This document shows, piece after piece, positions 1 to 7,560 of a stretch of 13,494 nucleotides of DNA. A program made the position numbers and the translations under genes. The notes beneath the pieces were generated by a model. The model saw nothing but the letters and a program-made list of their open reading frames with translations. It made no database searches and was not told where the DNA came from. This DNA comes from Pseudomonadota bacterium. GTDB taxonomy: Bacteria; Pseudomonadota; Gammaproteobacteria; Burkholderiales; Gallionellaceae. The DNA is taken from contig JAJZUH010000020.1 in assembly GCA_021847165.1 (NCBI GenBank), forward strand, positions 5,247-18,740. The letters run 5' to 3'. Positions within the stretch are counted from its first letter, which is position 1. Each line of letters begins with the position of its first letter.

Positions 1-1134
1 GGCATGGTGTTCTGGCATCCCAAGGGATGGGCGATGTGGCAGGTGATCGAACAGTACATGCGCAATGTCTATCGCGACAACGGCTACCAGGAGATCCGCT
101 GCCCGCAGATCATCGACCGCGTGCTGTGGGAGAAATCCGGTCACTGGGAACACTACAAGGCCAACATGTTCACCACCGAGTCGGAAAAACACGATTATGC
201 GATCAAGCCGATGAACTGCCCCGGCCATGTGCAGGTGTTCAACGCCGATCTGCGCTCCTACCGCGAGTTGCCGCTGCGCTACGGTGAGTTCGGCTCCTGT
301 CACCGCAACGAGCCGTCCGGCGGTTTGCATGGTCTGATGCGGGTACGCGGCTTTGTGCAGGACGATGGCCATATCTTCTGTACCGAAGGCCAGATCGAGT
401 CGGAAGTGACTGCTTTCAACGCGCTGGTGCTGAAGGTCTATAAAGATTTCGGTTTCCATGACGTGGTGGTGAAGCTGGCACTGCGCCCGGAAAGCCGGGT
501 CGGTTCGGACGAAATATGGGACAAATCGGAGAATGCCTTGCGCGCCGCTTTGCGTGCTTCGGGCATGACCTGGGAAGAGCTGCCAGGCGAGGGCGCATTC
601 TACGGACCCAAGATCGAATTCCACATCAAGGACGCCATCGGCCGTTCCTGGCAATGCGGCACGATCCAGGTGGACTTTTCCATGCCGGGCCGTCTGGGCG
701 CCGAATTCGTGGACGAGGACAATAGCCGCAAGGTGCCGGTGATGCTGCATCGCGCCATCCTGGGGTCGCTGGAACGCTTCATCGGTATCCTGGTGGAAAA
801 CCATGCCGGGGCGCTGCCATTGTGGCTCGCTCCGGTTCAGGCGGTGGTGATGAATATCTCGCAGGCACAGGAAGGTTATGCCGGCAAGGTGGCGGATACT
901 TTGCGGGCCGCCGGCTTCCGTGTGCAATCTGATTTGCGCAATGAGAAGATTACCTATAAAATACGAGAACATAGCTTGCAGAAGTTGCCTTACCAGCTGA
1001 TCATCGGCGACAAGGAAATGGCTGCAGGTCTCGTTGCCGTGCGATCCCGATCAGGTGAAGACCTTGGGCAGATGTCGGTGGAGGCGCTGTTACAGCGCCT
1101 GAATACCGAGCTGCGGGCGGATAGTGCGGTTTAA
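1..1134 (+). CDS. thrS: Threonyl-tRNA synthetase, C-terminal part (5' end outside window)
   Basis: Cytoplasmic class II aminoacyl-tRNA synthetase that charges tRNA-Thr. The frame is open from base 1 ([10 protein letters not shown]), so the first ATG at 4 is internal; E. coli ThrRS is 642 residues and only the last 377 codons are here. Counting from the first glycine, the catalytic zinc ligands known in E. coli (C334, H385, H511) match C73 in MNCPGH, H124 in QDDGHIFC and H250 in MLHRAIL, with identical spacings of 51 and 126. Class II motif 2 is around [11 protein letters not shown] (97-107). The anticodon-binding domain follows from about WLAPVQ (275), with the DLRNEK and IREHSL motifs. The N-terminal TGS and editing domains lie outside the window. 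The stop is 15-21 nt before infC, so the two are probably co-transcribed. It appears intact at the 3' end. Confidence 0.98.
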   Translation, partial: GMVFWHPKGWAMWQVIEQYMRNVYRDNGYQEIRCPQIIDRVLWEKSGHWEHYKANMFTTESEKHDYAIKPMNCPGHVQVFNADLRSYRELPLRYGEFGSCHRNEPSGGLHGLMRVRGFVQDDGHIFCTEGQIESEVTAFNALVLKVYKDFGFHDVVVKLALRPESRVGSDEIWDKSENALRAALRASGMTWEELPGEGAFYGPKIEFHIKDAIGRSWQCGTIQVDFSMPGRLGAEFVDEDNSRKVPVMLHRAILGSLERFIGILVENHAGALPLWLAPVQAVVMNISQAQEGYAGKVADTLRAAGFRVQSDLRNEKITYKIREHSLQKLPYQLIIGDKEMAAGLVAVRSRSGEDLGQMSVEALLQRLNTELRADSAV

Positions 1135-1143
1135 TTTTTTAAT

Positions 1144-1158
1144 GGAGAAATTGCAATA
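1144..1158 (+). promoter_or_regulatory. infC ribosome binding site with two rare start candidates
   Basis: GGAG lies at 1144-1147. In the IF3 frame, ATT at 1150 is only 2 nt downstream and ATA at 1156 is 8 nt downstream. No ATG, GTG or TTG in frame precedes GTG 1207, which would cut off the conserved RIN segment. The ATG at 1142 is out of frame and reads five codons to a TAG at 1157-1159. Rare start codons on infC are the known basis of IF3 autoregulation in E. coli (AUU). Spacing favours ATA here. Confidence 0.6.
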
Positions 1159-1674
1159 GCACAGGATAAGTCGCAGCGTATCAATGAGCAGATAACAGCA
1201 CCGCAGGTGCGACTCATTGGCGCGGAGGGAGAGCAGGTTGGTGTCGTGGCAGTCGCGGAAGCGCTGCGTATGGCGGACGAAGCGGAACTGGATTTGGTGG
1301 AGATCGCCCCATTGGCGGAACCGCCCGTGTGCCGGGTCATGGATTTCGGCAAGTTCAAATATGCCGAAAGCAAGAAACAGCACGAAGCCAAGCTCAAACA
1401 GAAACAGGTCCAGATCAAGGAAATCAAGTTTCGCCCGGGTACGGACGAAGGCGACTACAACATCAAGTTGCGCAACCTGATCAAATTCCTTGAGGACGGC
1501 GACAAGACCAAGATCACCTTGCGTTTCCGGGGGCGCGAGATGGCGCACCAGGAGATCGGCATGAAACTGATCGAGCGCATCAAGGCCGATCTGGACGAAC
1601 ATGGTACGGTGGAGCAATTTCCCAAGATGGAAGGCCGGCAGATGGTGATGGTGATCGGTCCGAAGAAGAAATGA
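1156..1674 (+). CDS. infC: Translation initiation factor IF-3
   Basis: Binds the 30S subunit, blocks premature 50S joining and rejects non-AUG starts and wrong initiator tRNA. From ATA 1156 it is 172 residues; from ATT 1150 it would be 174 (E. coli 180). The N-terminal domain starts with a QRINEQI segment and [10 protein letters not shown], then the [12 protein letters not shown] region leads into a lysine-rich linker helix. The C-terminal domain carries [20 protein letters not shown], a [13 protein letters not shown] strand and ends in [11 protein letters not shown] conventional start at GTG 1207 gives 155 residues and removes the first part of the N-domain, so I reject it. It sits between thrS and rpmI, the usual order. 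Regulation is probably feedback by IF3 itself through the non-AUG start, as known for E. coli. The product is certain; the exact start is not. Confidence 0.95.
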   Translation: MAQDKSQRINEQITAPQVRLIGAEGEQVGVVAVAEALRMADEAELDLVEIAPLAEPPVCRVMDFGKFKYAESKKQHEAKLKQKQVQIKEIKFRPGTDEGDYNIKLRNLIKFLEDGDKTKITLRFRGREMAHQEIGMKLIERIKADLDEHGTVEQFPKMEGRQMVMVIGPKKK

Positions 1675-1803
1675 GTTGACATCGCAGCGGAGCAAGGGAC
1701 TTGCCGTTGCGGTGGTAGTGAAAAGAGTCCCAGACAAGTGGTTCCGGGTTTTCAAGCGTTCCTGTCAGGGACCTCCCGGCGTCATCAAATAAATGGAGTC
1801 GTT
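1675..1803 (+). promoter_or_regulatory. Structured rpmI leader, candidate L20/L35 autoregulatory region
   Basis: This 129-nt gap lies where E. coli has the L20-binding leader that controls rpmI-rplT translation. I can draw mutually exclusive helices by eye. (a) GGGACT 1696-1701 pairs with AGTCCC 1726-1731. (b) GTCCC and GACA in 1727-1736 pair with TGTC and GGGAC in 1763-1772, 9 of 10 pairs with one A-A mismatch. (c) GAC 1770-1772 plus TCC 1774-1776 pair with GGAGTC 1795-1800, which is the rpmI Shine-Dalgarno. A further GC helix, 1744-1748 with 1775-1779, competes with (c). Helices a/b share one strand and b/c share another, the layout of an on/off translational switch. L20 binding is inferred from position only; I did not compute folding energies. 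Confidence 0.4.
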
Positions 1804-2001
1804 ATGCCAAAGATGAAAACCAAGAGCGGTGCGAAGAAACGCTTTAGCGTTCGCGCCGGTGGCAGCATCAAGCGCGGTCAAGCGTTCAAGCGCCACATCC
1901 TTACCAAGAAGACCACCAAGAACAAGCGCCAGTTGCGCGGTTCCACCGGTGTCCATGAAACCAACACGGCGTCCGTGCGCGCCATGATGCCCTACGCATA
2001 A
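1804..2001 (+). CDS. rpmI: 50S ribosomal protein L35
   Basis: Small basic protein of the large ribosomal subunit, 65 residues, the normal family length. It begins [14 protein letters not shown] and has the family's [17 protein letters not shown] core, ending MMPYA. The start at 1804 is fixed by GGAG at 1795-1798, 5 nt upstream; a longer in-frame reading from 1738 lacks L35 homology before MPKMK. It is followed after 9 nt by rplT, whose Shine-Dalgarno overlaps the rpmI stop codon (TAAGGAG), indicating translational coupling. Expression is probably controlled through the structured leader just upstream. Confidence 0.98.
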   Translation: MPKMKTKSGAKKRFSVRAGGSIKRGQAFKRHILTKKTTKNKRQLRGSTGVHETNTASVRAMMPYA

Positions 2002-2010
2002 GGAGTCAAC

Positions 2011-2370
2011 ATGCCAAGAGTCAAACGTGGTGTAACGGCGCGTGCGCGCCATAAGAAAGTCCTGAACCTGGCCAAGGGTTACCGTGGCCGTCGCAACAGT
2101 GTCTATCGCATCGCCAAAGAAGCGGTGATGAAGGCCGGGCAATATGCCTACCGCGACCGTCGCCAGAGGAAACGTCAGTTCCGTACCCTGTGGATCGCGC
2201 GTATCAATGCGGCTGCTCGTGAGCAAGGCATGGCATACAGCGTGTTCATGAACGGTCTGAAGAAAGCAGCGATCGAGATCGATCGCAAGGTGCTGGCCGA
2301 TCTGGCCGTGTTCGACAAGGCTGCCTTTGCGCAGATCGTCGCACAAGCCAAAGCCGGCCTCGGCGCATAA
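2011..2370 (+). CDS. rplT: 50S ribosomal protein L20
   Basis: Early-assembly 23S rRNA-binding protein of the large subunit, 119 residues, typical length. It starts [18 protein letters not shown] and has the long basic N-terminal extension with [18 protein letters not shown] and [18 protein letters not shown]. The globular C-terminal half holds the INAAAREQG and [24 protein letters not shown] segments. In enterobacteria L20 represses its own operon by binding the rpmI leader. The AAGGAG overlapping the rpmI stop supplies the ribosome site. A perfect 14-bp palindrome and an intrinsic terminator follow directly after the stop. Confidence 0.98.
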   Translation: MPRVKRGVTARARHKKVLNLAKGYRGRRNSVYRIAKEAVMKAGQYAYRDRRQRKRQFRTLWIARINAAAREQGMAYSVFMNGLKKAAIEIDRKVLADLAVFDKAAFAQIVAQAKAGLGA

Positions 2371-2384
2371 ATATTGCGCAATAT
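2371..2384. repeat. Perfect 14-bp palindrome after the rplT stop
   Basis: ATATTGCGCAATAT is self-complementary with no spacer. It abuts the rplT stop codon and the terminator that begins at 2385. It could be a protein-binding dyad or the base of a larger terminator structure; nothing in the sequence decides between these. Confidence 0.5.
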
Positions 2385-2414
2385 AAAAAAGGAGGCGTTA
2401 TGCCTCCTTTTTTT
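2385..2414 (+). terminator. Intrinsic terminator between rplT and pheS
   Basis: The GGAGGC stem (2391-2396) pairs with GCCTCC (2402-2407) around the loop GTTAT. It is preceded by six A and followed by seven T, so the stem can extend by A-U pairs and also work on the opposite strand. It lies 16 nt before the pheS ATG, so pheS transcription either reads through (partial termination) or has a promoter I cannot see. Confidence 0.85.
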
Positions 2415-2427
2415 GTTTCAAAACTAG

Positions 2428-3441
<1,014 letters not shown>

Positions 3442-3461
3442 TGAAGAAAAAATGTGGCACA

Positions 3462-3572
3462 TTTGGCTACGACATAACCAGCCTGCGGCTGGTTAGTCTG
3501 CGCCGCAACAACCCGTGCGGGTTGTTGTCAGTGGAGGCTAATGCGGCAAGGCCGCGTTATGCCGTAACTAAA
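3462..3572. repeat. Three-hairpin structured element with closing stem, between pheS and pheT
   Basis: Three hairpins stand in a row. H1: TAACCAGCC 3475-3483 with GGCTGGTTA 3487-3495, 9 bp, loop TGC. H2: CAACAACCCG 3506-3515 with CGGGTTGTTG 3518-3527, perfect. H3: TAATGCGGC 3539-3547 with GCCGCGTTA 3551-3559, 9 bp with one T-G wobble. The flanks also pair: 3462-3474 with 3560-3572 gives 11 of 13 pairs counting one G-T wobble, with two C/A mismatches, and this stem ends exactly where H1 starts and H3 finishes. The whole is a cloverleaf-like fold of 111 nt. On the opposite strand the two mismatches become G-U wobbles. It could be a palindromic intergenic repeat inserted into pheST or a structured RNA. 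The pairing is seen directly; the role is unknown. Confidence 0.75.
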
Positions 3573-3598
3573 ACGACCACTAAACAATTTAACTGAAC

Positions 3599-5953
3599 AT
3601 GCAATTCTCTGAATCCTGGTTGCGTACCTTCGTTAACCCTTCGCTTTCGAGCGAAGAGTTGTCGCATCTGTTGACCATGGCCGGACTGGAAGTAGAGGCG
3701 TCGGTGCCTGTTGCACCCGTCTTCGACAAGGTAGTCGTGGCACAGGTGCTGAGCAAAGACAAACATCCCGATGCGGATCGCCTGAATCTGCTGACTGTAG
3801 ACGTCGGACAAGCCGAACCGCTGAGCATCGTGTGCGGCGCAGGGAACGTGGTCGTGGGAATGAAGGCGCCTTGTGCGCTGGTCGGCGCAAAGCTGCCCGG
3901 TATCGAAATCAAGCAGGCCAAGGTGCGGGGCATCGCCTCCTTCGGCATGATGTGTTCGGAGAAGGAACTCGGGCTGGCGGAAGAAAGCGCCGGCCTGATG
4001 GTGCTGGCAGCCGATGCTGTCGTCGGACAAAGCATCCGCGAACATCTAGATCTCGACGATCGTCTGATCACACTGAAGCTTACGCCGAACCGTAGCGATT
4101 GCCTGTCGCTGAACGGCATCGCGCGCGAAGTTGCGGCATTGACGGGCGCCTCTCTGCAGAGCGTTCCGCAAGCACCCATCAAGCAGACAGGCAGCCAAAG
4201 CCGCAAGGTCAAGGTGGCTGCTTCTGCAGCATGTCCGCGTTACAGCGGGCGCGTGATCTCCGGTGTGAACGCCAAGGCAGCTACGCCTGCATGGATGGCG
4301 CAGCGCCTGCAGCGTTGCGGTCTGCGCAGCATCAGCGCGCTGGTCGATGTGACCAACTATATATTGCTGGAACTGGGGCAGCCGCTGCATGCTTTTGATC
4401 TGAACAAACTGAATGGCGACATCGAAGTACGCTTCGCCCGTTCCGGTGAAAGTCTGAAACTGCTGAATGAGCAAGTCGTTGCCCTGAAAGACGACATGCT
4501 GGTGATTGCCGACGCTAAGGAGCCGATTGCACTGGCTGGCGTCATGGGCGGTGCCGACAGCGCCGTGGATGAGGCGACTACCGATATCTTCCTGGAAAGT
4601 GCATTTTTTGCGCCCAGTGCGATCGTGGGTAAGTCCCGTATTCTCGGTTTCAGTTCCGATTCTTCCTATCGTTTCGAGCGCGGCGTGGATTTTGCAGCCA
4701 CTCGGACGGCACTGGATCGTGCCACGCAATTGATCGTCGACATTTGCGGCGGTCAGCCCGGTGCGGTGACGGAAGTACTGGGCGAGCTGCCAAAGCGCCA
4801 GCCGGTGAAACTGCGAACATCGCGCGTGCACCGTGTGCTGGGCGTGGCGCTGCAAGCGAATGTCATTGCCTCGATATTGGCGCGGCTAGGCATGGTTTTT
4901 CAGCAAAAAGACGATGAATTTTCCGTTACGCCGCCCAGCTACCGCTTCGATATCGCCATCGAAGAAGACCTGATCGAGGAAATAGCGCGCGTACATGGTT
5001 ATGAAAACATCCAGCCGGTTCCGACACAGGCGCGCATGAGCATACTGCCGCAGGTCGAGGCACAACGGCCGCTGGCGCAGTTGCGTCAGACCATGGTGTT
5101 GCGCGACTACCAGGAAACCATCAACTACGCTTTCGTTGAAGCGGCGTGGGAACGCGATCTGTGTGGCAATGCCGCGCCCATCGCCCTGAAAAACCCCATT
5201 GCCAGCCAGATGAGCGTGATGCGCAGCAGCCTGCTGGGCGGTTTGCTGGGCGCATTGCGTACCAATCTTGCGCGCAAGCACCCGCGCGTGCGCTTGTTCG
5301 AGATCGGCGGATGCTTTGCCGCCGAGGCTGGCAGCTATGAACAGAACGAACGTTTGGCCGGATTGGCTTATGGCGGGGCAGCATCCGAGCAATGGGGGGT
5401 ACCTGCACGCCATGTGGATTTCTACGATGTGAAAGGCGATGTGGAAGCCTTGTTCGCACCGCGCAAACCGGGATTCCAGGCGGCATCCCATCCGGCGTCA
5501 CACCCGGGCCGTTCTGCCCGCATTCTGCTGGACGGCAGGTCTGTCGGCTGGATCGGTGAATTGCACCCGCAATGGCAGCAACAAAGCGACTTGCCACAAC
5601 CCGTCATCTGGTTCGAGATCGAATTGGCCGCCTTGACTCAAGGCGCGGTACCCCATTGGGCAGTCATATCCCGCTTCCCGCCGGTACGCCGCGATCTGGC
5701 TGTCCTGGTGGATGAGGGCATGTCCGTTCAAACCCTGCTCGATGCGATGCAGGCTGAAAAAGTGCCGGGCGTGGTCGAACTGGACCTGTTTGACGTGTAT
5801 CGCGGCAAAGGCGTGGAGCAAGGCAAAAAAAGCCTTGCATTCCGTGTGTTATTGCAAGATACTCAAAAAACTTTGACTGAGAACGAGATTGAAGAAAAAG
5901 TGGCTCGTCTGGTTGCGGTAATGTTGCACCAAGGCGCGCAGTTGCGAGCATAA
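3599..5953 (+). CDS. pheT: Phenylalanyl-tRNA synthetase beta subunit
   Basis: Beta subunit of PheRS: tRNA-Phe recognition and editing of Tyr-tRNA-Phe; 784 residues (E. coli 795). It starts MQFSESWLRTFVNP like the E. coli protein. Domains in order: tRNA-binding OB fold about 39-150 with KHPDADRLN (55-63) and MMCSEKELGL (117-126); TPNRSDCLS (162-170) opening the core; B3/B4 editing region about 210-385 with GVMGG (314-318) and YRFERGVD (357-364); B5 about 400-475 with SYRFDIAIEEDLIEEIARVHGYENI; the inactive class II-like core; and the ferredoxin-fold anticodon-binding domain from SRFPPVRRDLAVLVDE (691-706) to the end. No Shine-Dalgarno is recognisable in the AT-rich 25 nt before the ATG. ihfA follows after 9 nt. 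Confidence 0.97.
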   Translation: MQFSESWLRTFVNPSLSSEELSHLLTMAGLEVEASVPVAPVFDKVVVAQVLSKDKHPDADRLNLLTVDVGQAEPLSIVCGAGNVVVGMKAPCALVGAKLPGIEIKQAKVRGIASFGMMCSEKELGLAEESAGLMVLAADAVVGQSIREHLDLDDRLITLKLTPNRSDCLSLNGIAREVAALTGASLQSVPQAPIKQTGSQSRKVKVAASAACPRYSGRVISGVNAKAATPAWMAQRLQRCGLRSISALVDVTNYILLELGQPLHAFDLNKLNGDIEVRFARSGESLKLLNEQVVALKDDMLVIADAKEPIALAGVMGGADSAVDEATTDIFLESAFFAPSAIVGKSRILGFSSDSSYRFERGVDFAATRTALDRATQLIVDICGGQPGAVTEVLGELPKRQPVKLRTSRVHRVLGVALQANVIASILARLGMVFQQKDDEFSVTPPSYRFDIAIEEDLIEEIARVHGYENIQPVPTQARMSILPQVEAQRPLAQLRQTMVLRDYQETINYAFVEAAWERDLCGNAAPIALKNPIASQMSVMRSSLLGGLLGALRTNLARKHPRVRLFEIGGCFAAEAGSYEQNERLAGLAYGGAASEQWGVPARHVDFYDVKGDVEALFAPRKPGFQAASHPASHPGRSARILLDGRSVGWIGELHPQWQQQSDLPQPVIWFEIELAALTQGAVPHWAVISRFPPVRRDLAVLVDEGMSVQTLLDAMQAEKVPGVVELDLFDVYRGKGVEQGKKSLAFRVLLQDTQKTLTENEIEEKVARLVAVMLHQGAQLRA

Positions 5954-5962
5954 GAGGGGAAT

Positions 5963-6271
5963 ATGACAACACTGACCAAGGCGGAACTCGCCGATCTGCT
6001 GTTTGAAAAAGTTGGCTTGAACAAGCGCGAAGCAAAAGACATGGTGGAAGCGTTCTTTGAGGAAATCAGGATGCAACTGGAACAAGGTGAAAGCGTCAAG
6101 CTTTCCGGCTTTGGTAATTTTCAGTTGCGCGACAAACCTCAGCGCCCGGGCCGCAATCCGAAAACAGGCGAAGAGATTCCAATCACCGCCCGCCGCGTGG
6201 TCACCTTTCATCCCAGCCAGAAACTCAAGAGCATGGTAGAAAAGACCTATCATGGAACACCACGTAACTAA
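5963..6271 (+). CDS. ihfA: Integration host factor subunit alpha
   Basis: Nucleoid protein that, as a dimer with IHF-beta, bends DNA sharply and helps form higher-order complexes, including sigma-54 activation loops. It is 102 residues, normal length. It begins [21 protein letters not shown], typical of the alpha subunit. The HU/IHF signature is [12 protein letters not shown] (49-60) followed by the DNA-intercalating arm [13 protein letters not shown] (61-73); P66 is the expected intercalating proline. It sits directly behind pheT, 9 nt after its stop, as in many proteobacteria, with a purine-rich GAGGGG just upstream of the ATG. The last 20 nt overlap the next gene. Confidence 0.97.
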   Translation: MTTLTKAELADLLFEKVGLNKREAKDMVEAFFEEIRMQLEQGESVKLSGFGNFQLRDKPQRPGRNPKTGEEIPITARRVVTFHPSQKLKSMVEKTYHGTPRN

Positions 6272-6620
6272 TTCCGAACTGCCGCCCATCCCGGCGAAAC
6301 GCTACTTCACCATCGGCGAAGTCAGCGAATTGTGCGGGGTGAAGGCGCATGTGTTGCGCTATTGGGAACAGGAGTTTACCCAGCTGAAGCCGGTGAAACG
6401 CGGGGGCAACCGTCGTTACTACCAGCATCACGAAGTTTTGCTCATCCGGCGTATCCGGCAATTGCTCTACGAGGAAGGTTTCACCATCAGCGGCGCACGC
6501 AGCCGTCTGGACCAGCACGCGATCAATCAGGAAGAACGTGTCGCAAACATTCCTGGCGACTTCAATATGAGTTCGTTCAAGCGGGAATTGCGCGAAATCA
6601 TCACGCTGTTGCATGCCTGA
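6252..6620 (+). CDS. MerR-family transcriptional regulator
   Basis: Predicted cytoplasmic DNA-binding regulator, 122 residues. It has an N-terminal MerR winged helix-turn-helix: [25 protein letters not shown] (18-42), where the helix-turn-helix is followed by the wing KRGGNRRYY (49-57) and a second helical pair [24 protein letters not shown] (63-86). The C-terminus is short and has no cysteine cluster or ligand domain, so it is not a metal sensor of the classical type; the only cysteine is C28 in the HTH. It overlaps the end of ihfA by 20 nt, so it is probably translated from the same message. A small MerR gene behind ihfA is a recurring neighbour in betaproteobacteria, but its target is unknown to me. 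Confidence 0.9.
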   Translation: MEHHVTNSELPPIPAKRYFTIGEVSELCGVKAHVLRYWEQEFTQLKPVKRGGNRRYYQHHEVLLIRRIRQLLYEEGFTISGARSRLDQHAINQEERVANIPGDFNMSSFKRELREIITLLHA

Positions 6621-6643
6621 CGGCAAAAAATCAACAAAACTGC

Positions 6644-6673
6644 TTCAAGTAACGACCTGAGCTCTGCTATAAT
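6644..6673 (+). promoter_or_regulatory. Promoter of the tRNA-Pro gene
   Basis: A perfect TATAAT lies at 6668-6673, with TG one base upstream (extended -10). A weak -35, TTCAAG, is at 6644-6649, 18 nt away. The -10 ends 9 nt before the mature tRNA, and the bases between (CCGCGCCCT) are GC-rich, as in discriminators of stringently controlled stable-RNA promoters. Confidence 0.75.
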
Positions 6674-6682
6674 CCGCGCCCT

Positions 6683-6759
6683 CGGGGCGTAGCGCAGCCT
6701 GGTAGCGTACTTGCATGGGGTGCAAGGGGTCGGGAGTTCGAATCTCCCCGCCCCGACCA
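6683..6759 (+). tRNA. tRNA-Pro (anticodon GGG)
   Basis: A 77-nt tRNA. Acceptor CGGGGCG (6683-6689) pairs with CGCCCCG (6749-6755), followed by A73 and an encoded CCA (6757-6759). The C1-G72 pair is typical of bacterial tRNA-Pro. The D arm contains AGCCTGGTAG. The anticodon stem is CTTGC/GCAAG with loop ATGGGGT, giving anticodon GGG, which reads CCC and CCU. The T arm is GGGAG-TTCGAAT-CTCCC. All arms pair fully. It stands alone with its own promoter and terminator and marks the change from the conserved translation block to accessory genes. Confidence 0.98.
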
Positions 6760-6767
6760 GTAGTAAC

Positions 6768-6808
6768 AAGGACTTGCAGCAGAAATGTTGCAAGTCCTTT
6801 CTATTTTT
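6768..6808 (+). terminator. Intrinsic terminator of tRNA-Pro
   Basis: A 14-bp stem (6768-6781 with 6786-6799, one G-T wobble) closes a GAAA tetraloop and is followed by TTTCTATTTTT. It starts 8 nt after the tRNA CCA end. Confidence 0.92.
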
Positions 6809-6887
6809 AACGATGCCAAACACCATCCAAACGACCGTTTCCGGCAGCCGGCTGCTTTACCTTCCGCAATTGTCCATCGCGCGGCAA

Positions 6888-7169
6888 TTACATCGTGTTC
6901 CACTTGGTGCAATATCCGTTGGGGGATATCTCGTCGTCATCCGGGATGACCTTGCACTTGCCCGGATCCTGGCTGGTTTTTCCCGCGATGAATTCAAGAC
7001 AGGTATAGCAGCTCATATTGTCTTTAGGTGAATTCTGGTATTTCAATTGCGCGCGCACAGCCGTGTTCGACTGCGCTCTTGCCTGCCTTGAAATAACGAC
7101 AAGCGGTATCAGAGCCAAGGCGATGCTGGCTGATTTCAGGAAGTTCCGTCGTGTCAGGCGTGTGTTCAT
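6888..7169 (-). CDS. High-potential iron-sulfur protein (HiPIP), Tat-exported
   Basis: Periplasmic one-electron carrier holding a [4Fe-4S] cluster that cycles 3+/2+. The product is 93 residues. The twin-arginine signal TRRNFLKSA (6-14) precedes the hydrophobic stretch [11 protein letters not shown], with likely cleavage after ARA (30-32), leaving about 61 residues. That is close to the small HiPIP of Rhodocyclus tenuis. Cluster ligands are C54 and C57 (CYTC), C72 and C87. The end [19 protein letters not shown] fits the HiPIP signature C-x(8)-I-x(3)-G-Y-C-x(2)-W. It is a single gene on the - strand, with an AGGGGG ribosome site before the ATG. No redox partner is next to it. HiPIPs serve photosynthetic reaction centres, cytochrome oxidases or iron/sulfur oxidation; which applies here cannot be seen. 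Confidence 0.95.
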   Translation of the reverse strand: MNTRLTRRNFLKSASIALALIPLVVISRQARAQSNTAVRAQLKYQNSPKDNMSCYTCLEFIAGKTSQDPGKCKVIPDDDEISPNGYCTKWNTM

Positions 7170-7456
7170 ACAGCCCCCTTATGGTTCGGTTAGCCGCGAT
7201 GCGGTGTGTGGCATAAGCGATGAAAGTACGCCGGTCAGTTTTGCAGGCTGCATCGCGATTCTGCCAGTTGTCCGGGGATTCTACGACTGCGGCATGTTGC
7301 AGGCCAGTGGGGCCGCACTCATGGAATACAGGCGAGCATGGTTATACTTCAGTGGCCTGGATGAATTGCCATCACTGCATGCAGAACCAGTTCGTTCAGG
7401 GCCGCAACGCAATTCCTCGTTAAATTTAAATTCATCAAGGTTAACCATAATCCAAA
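7170..7456. other. Intergenic region between HiPIP and ATPase genes
   Basis: This divergent gap should hold both promoters. An 8-bp inverted repeat, CGCGATGC (7195-7202) and GCATCGCG (7250-7257), lies upstream of the HiPIP gene and could be an operator or a hairpin. I find no convincing HiPIP promoter. Short ORFs here, including one with a CHHC motif near 7380, have no recognised family and are not called. The last 60 nt turn AT-rich toward the ATPase promoter. Confidence 0.4.
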
Positions 7457-7462
7457 TATAAT
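7457..7462 (+). promoter_or_regulatory. Likely -10 box for the ATPase transcript
   Basis: Perfect TATAAT in an AT-rich stretch. Transcription would begin near 7469, about 30 nt before the leader ORF and 90 nt before the ATPase ATG. No good -35 sits 16-18 nt upstream (ATCAAG at 7434-7439 is poor), so it may need an activator. If it is real, translation cannot start at TTG 7465. Confidence 0.45.
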
Positions 7463-7498
7463 TTTTGCAACAATTGGCAAAGTACAACGGAGCCGGTC

Positions 7499-7555
7499 AT
7501 GATCGATTCACAGCTGCGGTCGACGGACATCCTGTCAAGTCAAAGCCCGAGGTGA
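7499..7555 (+). CDS. Possible 18-residue leader ORF before the ATPase gene
   Basis: An ATG at 7499 with GGAG at 7489-7492 (6-nt spacing) opens a reading frame MIDSQLRSTDILSSQSPR that stops with TGA at 7553-7555. The ATPase ribosome site GAGG (7549-7552) lies in its last sense codons, and the ATPase ATG follows the stop by 5 nt, which is the layout of translational coupling. The peptide matches no family I know and has no run of a regulatory amino acid. It may be chance; the arguments for it are the good ribosome site and its position just after the -10 box. Confidence 0.3.
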   Translation: MIDSQLRSTDILSSQSPR

Positions 7556-7560
7556 TCACC

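Noticed and set aside
1676..1681. TTGACA just after infC as a -35 box for rpmI
   Set aside because: No -10 like TATAAT is found 16-18 nt downstream (ACTTGC at that place).
3541..3567. Eight-codon ORF (ATG CGG ... TAA) behind GTGGAGG in the pheS-pheT gap
   Set aside because: Spacing to GGAGG is only 3 nt and the ORF lies inside hairpin 3; more likely chance within the structured element.
6683..6759. tRNA-Pro as an attachment site of an integrated element
   Set aside because: No integrase gene and no second copy of the tRNA 3' end are visible within the window.
6844..6855. GCAGCCGGCTGC palindrome downstream of the HiPIP gene as its terminator
   Set aside because: It can form only a four-pair stem around a four-base loop and no T-run follows on the - strand.
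7220..7423. 67-codon ORF with a CHHC motif (near MNCHHCMQ) between HiPIP and the ATPase
   Set aside because: The rest of the product has no family features, no good ribosome site is seen, and the region is better explained as promoter DNA; it could be a gene remnant but evidence is too thin.
7465..7560. Upstream TTG start adding 32 residues to the ATPase
   Set aside because: It begins 3 nt after a perfect TATAAT and has no ribosome site; ATG 7561 has GAGG at good spacing and fits the family N-terminus.
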